In this document: in pieces, positions 47,391 through 57,558 of the stretch
Numbering within the stretch: the first letter of the stretch is position 1
Layout: every line of letters starts with the position of its first letter
Source of the DNA: Pyrenochaeta sp. MPI-SDFR-AT-0127
Taxonomy: Eukaryota > Ascomycota > Dothideomycetes > Pleosporales > Cucurbitariaceae
Assembly (NCBI GenBank): GCA_020747015.1
Contig: JAGTJM010000077.1
Coordinates: forward strand, 1-64,000
DNA length: 64,000 nucleotides
Direction of reading: 5' to 3'
Made by a program: the position numbers and the translations under genes
Notes under the pieces: generated by a model
What the model saw: the letters and a program-made list of their open reading frames with translations, nothing else
Databases searched by the model: none
Told to the model about the DNA's origin: nothing

Positions 47391-49171
47391 CTAGTAGTGG
47401 ACAGCCTTGTCATAGGTAGCCATCGCAGCCTCCTTGAAGGCCTCAGCAAGCGTGGGATGAGCGTGACATGTTCGTGCGACATCTACATGATTATTAGCAA
47501 CTGTGCGAAGAGGATGGAGGCACTGAAACTTACCCTCTGAGCTGGCGCCGTATTCCAACGCAAGCGTACCCTCGGCGATCATCTCACCGGCGTTGGCACC
47601 GATGATGTGAATACCCAATATCCGATCAGTCTGTGCATCCGACAAGAACTTGACCATACCTTCACTGTCAAGGTTGGTCTTGGCTCTTGAGTTGGCCGAG
47701 AAGGGGAAAGTTCCAGTCTTATACTTAACACCAGCAGCCTTCAGCTCCTGCTCGTTCTGACCCACCCAAGCAACCTCGGGATGAGTGTACATAACGGAGG
47801 GAATGGCGCCATAGTTCACGTGGCCATGACCCTTGGTGATATATTCAATAGCAGCAACAGCCTCTTCTTCGGCCTTGTGAGCCAGCATGGGTCCGAATGT
47901 ACAATCTCCAATGGCGCGGATGTGAGGAATCTTGGTGCGGTACTCCTGGTCGATGATCAAGCGGCCCCTCTCGTCAGTCTCAAGGCTGATATTGTCGAGG
48001 CCTAGACCAGAGGTGTACGGACGGCGACCAATGGCGACGAGGACGACATCAGCATCAAGCTATACTCATTAGCCAAAAACGAGATCTTTTTGTTCTTGCC
48101 AACTTACAGTCTCTTCCTTGCCACCCTTAGCAGCTTCGACGCTGACCTTGACGCCAGCATCGTGAACCTCGCCGGCAGTGACCTTAGTATTGAGCTTGAA
48201 CTTCAAACCCTGCTTAGTGAGAAGCTTCTGAGACTGCTTTGCGATTTCGTTGTCCATACCAGGGCCACCAATTTGACCCAGGAACTCGACGACAGTTACT
48301 TCAGAGCCAAGACGCGACCAAACAGAGGCCTGTCCCATGTTAGCGTCGCATGTCAGGTGGAGTAACGTAACCTACCATTTCAAGGCCAATGATACCACCG
48401 CCAATAACAGTTAGCTTCTTAGGCACCTCCTGGAGGGCAATGGCACCAGTGCTTGTGATAACCTTCTGCTCATCAATGGTCAAACCAGGGAAAGGCGTAG
48501 CCTCAGAACCCGTCGCAATGAGCACGTTCTTCGCGCGAACAGTGGTCTCGCCACCATCAACGAGGTTCACAGCAATGGTATGCTCATCCTGGAAAGCACC
48601 AGTGCCCTTGATGTACTCAACGTTGTTCTTCTTGAAGAGAAACTCGATACCCTTTGTCAAACCGGACACAGAGGTATCTTTTGCCTTCATCATAGCGCCA
48701 AGATTGAGCTTGACATCGCCGACTTCGATACCACGGCCCTTGGTATCGTGGAGGATCTGGTGGTAGAGGTGCGAGTTGTTAAGGAGCGATTTCGAGGGGA
48801 TGCAGCCGACGTTCAAGCATGTTCCGCCAAGGGAGCCACGCTTCTCGATACATGAGACCTAAGATCCTCTATCAGCTCAGATTCTCATATTTTGCCGTCT
48901 GTGTTCAGCTGACCTTCAAGCCAGCCTGCCCAGCTTTGATAGCTGCGACATATCCCGCAACACCTCCGCCGATGATGACCAGGTCCTTCTCCTCTGCCAA
49001 CAGTCAGCGTACGCTCATGTCTAAAGCTCCAGTCCGATGCGACTCACCAGCTTCCGACGCATATCCTCGTCGTAAACCCTTCTGGAAGTAGATGTTTGAT
49101 GCGCAGAATGTGCTTTGAGAGACCGGCCGGGTGGCCCTCTGAACGGCGCGGGGAGCTAGAGACCGAAACAT
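47391..49171 (-). CDS. LPD1: Dihydrolipoamide dehydrogenase (E3), mitochondrial
   Basis: Six exons, complement of 49048-49171, 48914-48993, 48376-48858, 48108-48329, 47534-48059 and 47391-47482, encode 508 residues, the usual length. All five introns are 46-55 bp. The E3 component reoxidises dihydrolipoamide in pyruvate, 2-oxoglutarate and branched-chain dehydrogenase complexes and in glycine cleavage. A presequence (MFRSLAPRAVQRATR...) ends near residue 40. The FAD site is DLVIIGGGVAGYVAAIKAGQ, the redox-active disulfide is GGTCLNVGCIPSK, the NAD site is LTVIGGGIIGLEMASVW, and ADVVLVAIGRRP and AIGD complete the family set. The active-site His-Glu pair lies in CHAHPTLAEAFKEA, in the last exon, joined by a 51-bp intron. 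The start was chosen at MFRS because 21 upstream codons lack similarity. Confidence 0.97.
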
Positions 49172-49607
49172 GGTGGCGTACACTGAAAGTACTGAATCCA
49201 AGAGAAGTCGTGGAACGCACGACTGGGATGACAAGCGTCAATGGATGGGGTGTGGAGAGGGAGTTGTTGTTGAGCTTGGGCAATGCCACTGTTTTCTGCG
49301 GTCAAGGTTGCGGAGCTTCGGCCGGGAACAAGGGTAGCATCGGTTGTGTGGCGTAATTGGTCAGCGTTTAAGCATGAGCAAGAACATGTATTTGATGGCA
49401 AATTAAATGGACACTTGTAACTTGATTACTATTTTGAATACGTAGTGAATGTTCTGGTACTATTCTGTGCGAAGGCCAAGAACGGAAGCTGAGTACAATG
49501 GTAGAGTCCAAATCTCTTCCGTCGCTAACGCAAGCGAAAGGTGTTAAATATATTGGTTATTGGTGTCATCAAGATCGTACTGACTGAAGAACGTCGTGTA
49601 AAACGCT
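49172..49607. other. Intergenic stretch upstream of LPD1
   Basis: LPD1 promoter and SGD1 3' flank. No gene is supported. Confidence 0.55.
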
Positions 49608-52225
49608 TCAATCATCTTGCATCGTGGTCGTGGCCAAGACCCGTGTCAACATATCCATGATCGACTTGCAAGCCCACTGGACCGTCTCTTTCTCAGCTTT
49701 GTCGACAATCTCTGTTCTACCAACAACCCTCTTGAGAAACCATTGTACTCCAGCGATCATTTCAGGAGCCTGATCGACTTCGACGAATACTTCCCGTACT
49801 GCCCGCTCATCTCGCTTATCCTTGGGCTTGGATGCTTTCAATGACTCAAGAATTGTCGTCACGAGCAAAACCTCGACGAACGTTCTCGTCTTTGGTTGAA
49901 GGTATGGGAAGTTCAAGTTCTTGAGACTGGTGATGGGTAGGGCTTTCTTGGCGATCAATGTCCCGTACAGCTTGCCTTGATTAACGAGTTTCCTGAGCGA
50001 TGTCGCGTCCTTCTTAGTGTCGTCCTCCTCGTCAGAATCATCTGCTCCATCCTGTCTCTCTCCCAAACTCTTGAAAATGTCCCAAAGCGCAAATTGAAAG
50101 CTTTTGCGAGTCTTATGATCTGAGCAAACCTTGCGTGCAAGAACCGTGTAATATGGGTTGTACGTCTCCTCGGCACCCGCGCAATGAACTATGACCCTGG
50201 GGATCTCGGTTTCCTGCGACTTCTTGAGATTCAACTTACTGAGCCGTATCTGGGCATCCTTGAAGTCGCTGGCGGACATTATTGAGATAAATATAGCCCG
50301 GCGGATGTCTGTGTTCATCCGATGCTCACGAGCCAGCTGTGCGAGATCAACTTCACTATCTTCTTCGTCTTCATCATCGCGGTCAATCTTTGTCTGGCCA
50401 GCATCATTGCTCCCTTCAACGGAAGTCTCAGTGCTCGCTTCGTTTCGCCAGCTTGCTCCCACCAGCCACCATTTGCCCTTCTTTTCTGTGTCTCTAATAT
50501 CTTTCAGTCCGACTCGCAATGGTTCAGTCGCTTTTAGATTTCGTGAATTCAACGTGCCTAGCTGTTTCTTCATCCGTGTCGTGTGTTCCCTGGATATCGC
50601 GGATGCAGCGATGCCAGTCTTCATACGATTATTTTTGAGGTCAGTAATTGTCTCAATCATGAACTTTGTCCGGACTGGGAGGTTAGCCTGTCCGACCTTG
50701 GCCACAGACTTTTGTAGTAGAATAATGATATCTTTCAGAGCGGTAGGGTCGTCCTGTCGAAGCTGTGGACCGGCTGCTCGAACTATTCTCAAAAGGAGCT
50801 CGGTATTGATCTCTGTGAGCTCTTCAAGAAAGAACCGGATATAGTCAAAGACTATATTGCTACCAATCACTTGGAATGTGTAGAGCTCTGCCACCACCGA
50901 GATCAGATTGGTAGTCTGCTTCCCAGTGCCGTCCATATTTGGTTGATAGTGGATATCGATCTCTGAGACAATACGTTCCACCATCTGCGCACCGAAATCG
51001 GGGCCAATAACTTTGTATATGGCAGCGATAAATCCGGCATGCAGGTTCAAAAAAGTATCCAGAAGGACGGACGGGTCCGAGAGCATCCCGATCAGTAAGT
51101 CAACGAGCGTGTTGTTGACGTAGCCACGAGGATTGGTCTGATAGATACTCTCAATGTCGCGCAATATTGTCAAGATGTTGGCCTCTGAAAGTCGATTGAA
51201 GAGGCCCTGGATCTGCCTTTTAAGCCGTGCGAGAGCCTCCGTGTCTGACGAAGGCAAAGCCCGTAAGGCTGGCGGTATGTACTTGGTCGGCTGTGTACCA
51301 CCAGAGACCACTGGCGCAACGTACGGATTTTCACGTATTCGAGGCGGAGGTGGAGGCGATTGTGTGTGGTCTCCGCTATCCTCGTCTTCTTCAGACCCCA
51401 AGCCTTCGAATTCAGAACCTTCCACATCCTCAAAGTCATCATCCTCATCAAAGCTCTCTTCCAAGCCCACTCCCTCGTTAAATTCCACACACTCAGAGTC
51501 AAAGTCGTCTAGTTCAGTTTCCTCTTCGCTCGATGCCTCTGGAGCGGTGCCAAGCGCCTTTCGTCTCTTACTCGCAAGCCAGTCAGTATCCTCATCTCGC
51601 TTCCTCTTCGAAGCCCGGTCATCTCGCCTGTCTTCGTCGCTGAAGTCTCCGAGATCTCCGAGGTCTCCAAACAAGTCATCTAGGCCATCGTCTGCGCCTT
51701 TCGACTTTTTCTTCCCTTTTACTCCCAACCTCTTTTCCAGCGCCGCAATCTCTGCATCATCTTGAGCGATTTTGTCCTTAACAGCGCGAGGTATTTTGGC
51801 AGGTGGTGGCGACTCCTCTGCTCTTGATGGTGACGTCTTCTTCAGAATGCTCTTCGGCTCCGTCTTCGATTTTGACTTGACTGGCGGAGGTGGTGTAGTA
51901 TCTTCCGATATATTGTCCCAGTCAATTATTTCCTCCTCATCATCCGACTCGGTTTCAGCTCGGGGCTGTCTACTGCCCTGTTGGGCTTGAATGGACAACG
52001 GATGTGGCTTTCTGGCCTGCTTTTTCTGGCTCTTCTTTTCAACACGGTCCGCTTTGCGTCTATCTTTCCGGTTCAGATGCCCATTGCGCGCGCCATTCTT
52101 TTTGCCATTATTCGCGGGATCTACTACAATCAGTACTTTAAAGGGTTTTAGGTGGAGTTCTACACACCTCCAAACTGATTTCGCAACTCTATGGGCAGTT
52201 TGGGCCCTCCGTACGCTTGGCGCAT
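49608..52225 (-). CDS. SGD1: Nucleolar MIF4G/MA3 protein Sgd1/NOM1
   Basis: Two exons, complement of 52168-52225 and 49608-52123, encode 857 residues. Exon 1 is short and gives MRQAYGGPKLPIELRNQFG, the conserved start of the family. A 44-bp intron (GTGTGT donor, TTGTAG acceptor) joins it to VDPANNGKKN. The large frame also runs open upstream through the intron to 52346, but that text is not protein-like. NRKDRRKADR and long acidic and Lys-rich stretches follow. A MIF4G domain begins near residue 315 (LARLKRQIQGLFNRLSEANI) and an MA3 domain near residue 620 (DIRRAIFISIMSASDFKDA). Sgd1/NOM1 binds helicases (Fal1/eIF4AIII type) and acts in 18S rRNA maturation in the nucleolus. It is divergent from SRP14 with only 158 bp between start codons. 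Confidence 0.94.
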
Positions 52226-52383
52226 GTTGTAAAGTCAAAGTGATGGTTGTCGCAAAAAAAGTTGGGAAAGTCGGAGGTTTGGGGAGAGATTTCCCCGCCT
52301 CTCCGCTCCGCACCCACATGTCGAACATTCCACCAAGCCAACTCAATGCTCACAATCCATGGCGCGATAGCACACGACACACC
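52226..52383. promoter_or_regulatory. Short bidirectional promoter between SGD1 and SRP14
   Basis: The two start codons are 158 bp apart and face outward. Both promoters and 5' UTRs must fit in this space. The stretch has an A-run (about 52254-52260) and GC-rich words but I assign no factor. Confidence 0.65.
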
Positions 52384-52864
52384 ATGGGTCGAGATCATTT
52401 AAGCAATGATGAGGTAATCGCCAATGCGTAGCAAACACATCTGAATTATGCTGACCATGGCATAGTTCTTCAGCCAGCTCAATAACCTCTTCGAGCACAC
52501 TCGCACAAAAGGCCACGGCAGCGTCCATCTCACACAAAAACGGTTGACATTCGACTCAGCTTCTACGCCGCCTACGCCAACGAAAGTCGCTGATGACCCG
52601 TTATGGGACACACATCCTGAGCAACCACTACCGGTTTTGATTCGCGCCTCGAACAACAAGAGCGACAAGAGGGCGGGAACAGACAGGAAAAATATCGAAA
52701 AGATTGTATTGAGCACAGTGGTCAATCCAGATGATCTGGATGCATTCTTTGTGCGGTATGCGGACGCATGTAAGGCAGGGATGAGCGGGCTCAAAAAGCG
52801 GGACAAGAAGAAGGCAAAGAAGGTTAAGAAGAAGAAGAAAGGTGCTGTGGGGGAGACAAAGTGA
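52384..52864 (+). CDS. SRP14: Signal recognition particle subunit SRP14
   Basis: Two exons, 52384-52413 and 52466-52864, encode 142 residues; the intron is 52 bp (GTAATC donor, CATAG acceptor). The first exon has just ten codons (MGRDHLSNDE). It joins FFSQLNNLFEHTRTKGHGSVHLTQKR, the classical SRP14 N-terminus. The middle (PLPVLIRASNNKSDKR...KIVLSTVVNPDDLDAFFVRYADACKAGM) matches the SRP9/14 fold, and the C-terminus is the Lys-rich tail seen in fungal SRP14. The protein binds the Alu domain of SRP RNA and slows translation during targeting of secretory proteins. Confidence 0.95.
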
Positions 52865-53189
52865 TCAACGTCTAACGTTTGCACTTGGGAAAATGCTGTA
52901 AAATTCCTCAGGACGCTATCGAAGCCCTGGCAGCGCACTTACGGAGCTATTGTGGGACGCCAGGCTCGAAGACCACTACCCAGAATAGGCAGACACAGAT
53001 GCGCAACTTGGAGATTGAATCTCTGATATCGCGAGCCACGGGTAATCATGCTGTGCGGCTAGTGAGAGTGGAAATTAAGAAGCTCCATTGGTATAACTAT
53101 CCCCCCTAAAGTAGAGTGTGACATTGAGATGTCTAATCTATTCATTGAGTACTTCACATTTCTCCATCTTGAGTTTGAATAGGCAAAAT
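52865..53189. other. Intergenic stretch between convergent genes
   Basis: 3' flanks of SRP14 and the DOPA-dioxygenase-like gene. No gene is supported. Confidence 0.55.
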
Positions 53190-53941
53190 CTACTCCTGTC
53201 TTTGCTTGAACATCTTCAGATTCAGCGGTAACGGCTGACCCATCCATGTTGCTCTCTGCGTGTGATCCCTCTCCTCTTCATCCGTATTTGGATGAATCAA
53301 GGCTGACAACGGTCCTCTATTGACCACGAGCCAGGGAATAAAGGCTCCAAACTGCTCTATCGTAGATCATTAGTATATTCCATTAATATCATGTAGCAAC
53401 TGCATACCAGGTGTGAAGATATTGACTTCAAACATTGCAAGGGGATGTGGACCAATAGGTCTATCCCAGACTCTGTAAATTCGCAACTCGGGAACTAGAT
53501 AGTAAGTTAGAGCCAAAGACAAGATCCAGGCGAGGCACAATAGGTGTCTCACATTCTCGCCGTATTCGTTCCCAGAGCTCGGTAGCGAACTTCGTCTCTT
53601 CAGCATCTGTTTGAAGAAAATATATGTGGACACTGGAATAAAGTCAACTTAGGTCCCTTTATTTGAAGCATTCGTACATACTCGAAGCCTCCTCGAATCC
53701 CATTTGCGATGGGATCTACAAAGGAGTTGTACGATTCACTCTTCTTCTCTGCCGGCGGATTGACGAAAGACTTGCCATCCGATGCCTTCTCTCTATTTGT
53801 TGGTTAGTATAAGTTTTGAACTTTTGATTTATATTATGCTCTAAACCCGGAGAGAACAGATTCGACCTACTCAGGGAGTGGTTCGAGGCCTTCGTAGCCC
53901 TTCAGAGGTGATGGATACGTGTATAGAGATGGATCCGACAT
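53190..53941 (-). CDS. DOPA 4,5-dioxygenase family protein
   Basis: Five short exons, complement of 53871-53941, 53682-53792, 53553-53632, 53408-53494 and 53190-53356, give 171 residues; introns are 78, 49, 58, 51 bp. No exon exceeds 167 nt, so the gene leaves almost no ORF signature. The frame closes exactly. The protein runs MSDPSLYTYPSPLKGYEGL, then SYNSFVDPIANGIRGGFDVHIYFLQTD, ATELWERIRREFPELRIYRVWDRPIGPHPLAMFEVNIFTP, EQFGAFIPWLVVNRGPLSALIHPNTDEEERDHTQRATWMG. The conserved His in DVHIYF, GPHPLAMFE and IHPNT, and the WMG motif, identify the DOPA dioxygenase family (extradiol ring cleavage; betalain-related in a mushroom). In most ascomycetes its substrate is unknown. It is divergent from the AsnRS gene. 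Confidence 0.93.
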
Positions 53942-54546
53942 AGTGAGACTTAGTTAAGTTGAAATATAGCACTGTTTAGTATAACTTTCTTTGTGTGTTC
54001 GAAAGATATATATGGTTAAAGTAGAAATGATGTTTGCTAAATTCGTTTTCAGATGGTGTCTTTTCAGTTTGTCAGCGCGGAATTAGAGCAACCTTCAATG
54101 TCACTCTAAGAGCCTTTCCCTTTGAGGACTTGGGCAGATCCCGCAGGCTATACGAGGAATAGAATGTCACTTAAGATTTAAGCGCCGATTGTAAGTGTTC
54201 CATTAGCAGAGCATATTGCATCTCAACTAGATGTATTTAGGTGGACTATCCACGCCGCAATACTGTATAGCTGTCATGCTCACAGCAAGGGAGTCATGCT
54301 CGACACTAGTTACCCGGAACTTATCCTTTCCGTCGCAGGAATTGAACAAAATGACTCTTGATATGCAGATAAGGGAAATTGTTAGGAGCCTTTATCGATA
54401 CTTGGAGTGCTTCACATCGGCGTGCACGGCCACTGATTAGGAGGGGTTTGACTCACCCCACCAAGCCAATATATTTCGAGTGACAGCTGCAACAACAATC
54501 CGGCAAACACACTTCATAGTCGATTTTCACCCCAATTGCAGTCGCC
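53942..54546. promoter_or_regulatory. Divergent promoter region, DOPA-dioxygenase-like gene and AsnRS
   Basis: 605 bp separate the start codons. AT-rich up to about 54080, more balanced later. No gene or specific site is supported. Confidence 0.5.
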
Positions 54547-56331
54547 ATGGCGGAGTCTACATATTATATTGACGAAGACGTCGGTCACGACACCTTAGAA
54601 CAGACTGGAGACGAATCACTCCCCTACAAGTCACTTGGATACGGTGTCCTTACTCGTGGCGACGCTGCGAAGTTTCTCACGCGCAAGAGTGTCACAGGAG
54701 AGGTTGCAGAAGGCGCAGACCCAACGACGAGGCTAGAATGGAAGCCCGTAGCGAAGGCGGCCATGAAGAAGGCCGTCAACTATGCAAAGGCCCAGAAGAA
54801 GAAGGCAGAGAAGGAGCAGGAACAGCTTGCGCTTCGTGGGAAAGAGGAGGCTGCGCGTAACAAAGTGCTGGACGAGGCGAAGAAGATTGTGCTGGAGGAG
54901 GATGCTAGCCTACCACAAGCAATCAAGATCAAGCTCGACGACACAGACCCAAAGAAGGTCACACTGGGCGATGGCAAGGAAGTGAAAGGCACCCGTGTGA
55001 GGGTCTTTGGCAGGGTACATCGTGAGCGAAGACAGAAGGATGTCATGTTTGTTACACTAAGGGACGGTTATGGCTATATGCAAGTTATCTTCACTGGCAA
55101 CCTGGCGAAAACGTACGATGCCCTCACTTTGACTCGCGAGACAAGCATGGAGATCTTAGGAGAATTGAGGCAAATCCCAGCCGGCGCGCATGCCCCCAAC
55201 GATCGCGAGCTACACGCAGACTACTACAAGATTCATGATGGTTGGAAAGCAGCGGGTGGTGACGATGCCATCACCAACAGGGTATCCAAGGACACTGAGC
55301 ACGCGACACTACTTGACCTGCGACATCTCACTCTACGAGGAGAGACCGCATCCAAAGTCATGATCGTTCGAGACGCCGTCGAATACGCCTTCAACCAAGT
55401 CTACAAGGAGCTCCGGCTACGTAAAGTCAGCCCGCCAGCGCTTGTGCAAACCCAGGTCGAAGGCGGTGCTACACTCTTCAAGTTTGGCTACTACAACGAA
55501 GAAGCCTACCTCACGCAATCATCTCAGCTTTACCTAGAAACTTGCCTACCATCGATGGGCGATGTCTACTGCATAGAGAAGTCCTTCCGTGCTGAAAAGT
55601 CGCTTACCCGCCGCCACTTGGCTGAGTACACGCATATTGAAGCTGAACTTGACTACATCAACTTTGATGATCTGCTCACACACCTGGAAGAGGTCATGTG
55701 CCGCGTTCTCGAGGTCACAATGGCCGACCCCGTTATTAAGCAACACATCACTGATCTTAACCCTGAGTTCGCGATGCCAGAACGCCCATTCAAGCGCATG
55801 AAGTATCAGGAGGCTATCGACTGGCTTGTTGAGCACAACATCCCCAACGAAGATGGCGAGCCGCACAAATTTGGCGACGATATCGCCGAGGCAGCAGAGC
55901 GCAAGATGACGGATATCATTAACCGGCCTATCTTCCTGACGCACTTTCCCACTGCAATCAAAGCGTTCTACATGTTGAAGGATGCGGAGGATGCGAGAGT
56001 CACCGAGAGTGTTGACTGCTTGATGCCAGGTGTTGGCGAGATTGTGGGAGGAAGTATGAGGATGGACCAACATGATGAATTGATGGCTGCATTTGCGAGG
56101 GAGCAGATTGATCCTGCCGCGTACTACTGGTACACCGACCAGAGAAAGTAAGTCATCTTCTACTTCCGCTGCGCTGAGACATACCTTTGCTGACATGTGA
56201 TTAGGTACGGCTCCTCGCCTCATGGCGGTTACGGTCTGGGTCTAGAGCGATTCCTCGCCTGGCTCTGCAAGCAACATACCGTCCGCGACTGCTGTCTATA
56301 TCCTCGCTACTTTGGACGCTGCAAGCCTTGA
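54547..56331 (+). CDS. DED81: Asparaginyl-tRNA synthetase, cytosolic
   Basis: Two exons, 54547-56147 and 56205-56331, encode 575 residues; the intron is 57 bp. The enzyme charges tRNA(Asn) with asparagine and is a class IIb synthetase. The N-terminal fungal/eukaryotic extension (residues 1-120) contains a Lys-rich helix (AMKKAVNYAKAQKKKAEKEQEQ). The anticodon-binding OB fold starts near 150 (RVRVFGRVHRERRQKDVMFVTLRDGYGYMQVI). Class II motif 2 is EKSFRAEKSLTRRHLAEYTHIEAELDY, and the TQSSQLYLE segment matches. Motif 3 is split by the intron: YGSSPHGGYGLGLERFLAWL. It ends YPRYFGRCKP, the classical AsnRS end. No organellar targeting signal is evident. Confidence 0.97.
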
Positions 56332-57558
56332 GCAGATCACATTTTCCTTCCGAGCCTTTGCTCGTCCGTGACGCTTGAAGTGGATCTCGGTATAGGTAGG
56401 CAGGTGCCAGTAACACAGATCAAAGTATCTTGGCTGCCGACGTCTGGCGATTTCTAAGAATCTCTATGTCGCACTAAGCGCAACGATAGACGAATCATAC
56501 CCAATCAATCTTTCAATGCGTGTCTTGTAACGGTCCTGTGATGTGTTTCAACCCAGTAGCTGTCTCTTGGTTCAACTTGCATGGTCGTGGTTGATCAGTA
56601 TCATCATTGTACCCGGGTACCCTTGCTTCTCACGGAATGTGTGTGTGCGACGTGTCAGACGGTGGAGCGAGCCCAGCTAGCCAAGGCACCCCTATCACTT
56701 GCAGCCAGCATGCCATGAAGCCTCACTCTAGCTTACGTGTTGCTACATGTGTGCTACTGTCGTCGGTCAGTCTTCAAGGCATCCCGCCCTTTACTTGCGA
56801 ATCATGGGTGGCAGGAGGGATCTAGGCAGAGAAATAGTAATTCCCAAAAGCAATATCGTTGACAGGCATACGAGCGAATAGTGTGCAGCAACATCAACTT
56901 TCATTCTTCGCCAAAGGCCTATATTTCTCCTAAGATAATTCCATATCCCCAACTTCCTTCCAAAAACTGGTATACAAACCCAGTAAACAGAAATGAGCAG
57001 CGCAGCAAGCGCCACGATTGTTCTGCACAAAGCCGAGGGTCTGGCGCGACCCTTCACACCAGCTCGTGAAACGCCAGATGAGAAGCTCATCGTAGAGAGC
57101 TAAAAATGTACAAAATGCCGATTCAAAACTCCTCGCTATGCAGTTTGGTACAGCGGAAAGCTCTGCTGAACATGCTAGAGCTGCAGCAATCAAAGGCTAC
57201 TGAAGATGGATGGAAACTAGAGGCAGTGGAAAGCGCTCAATGTACGCATTGGTTACACAAGCCCACCGATAGGAAGACATGGCTAAGAAAGACTATTCAG
57301 GGTTTGAGGATTGGCGAGGGTGCCGCGCGTTCGTGTATTGAACAGGTGTCTTGTTTGATCTGAGAAGTTGAACTCAGCCTCAGTTCTCGTACACAGTATT
57401 GGCAGTGCATAAGTGTCCGTGTCTCTGGGGACATGTATCGGGAGAGATCGTGTGTTGAGTGCACGAGGGGTTTTTGATGGTCCAGACTTCTGCCTAGGTG
57501 CGTGGTGGCGTCACAGAGGCTGGGCTAAATATTAGATTGGCGTGCGGTTGAACAGCGC
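56332..57558. other. Intergenic stretch between convergent genes
   Basis: 1.2 kb between AsnRS and the RCO1-like gene. Minus ORF 56791-57090 (99 codons) has two hydrophobic stretches but no other support; I reject it. Nothing else is seen. Confidence 0.5.

Noticed and set aside
52226..52346. N-terminal extension of SGD1 in the long frame
   Set aside because: The text is not protein-like and overlaps the shared promoter; the spliced start at 52225 restores the family N-terminus.
56791..57090. Minus-strand ORF of 99 codons with two hydrophobic stretches
   Set aside because: Hydrophobic runs alone are common in chance ORFs; no other evidence, and neighbouring frames are open as well.
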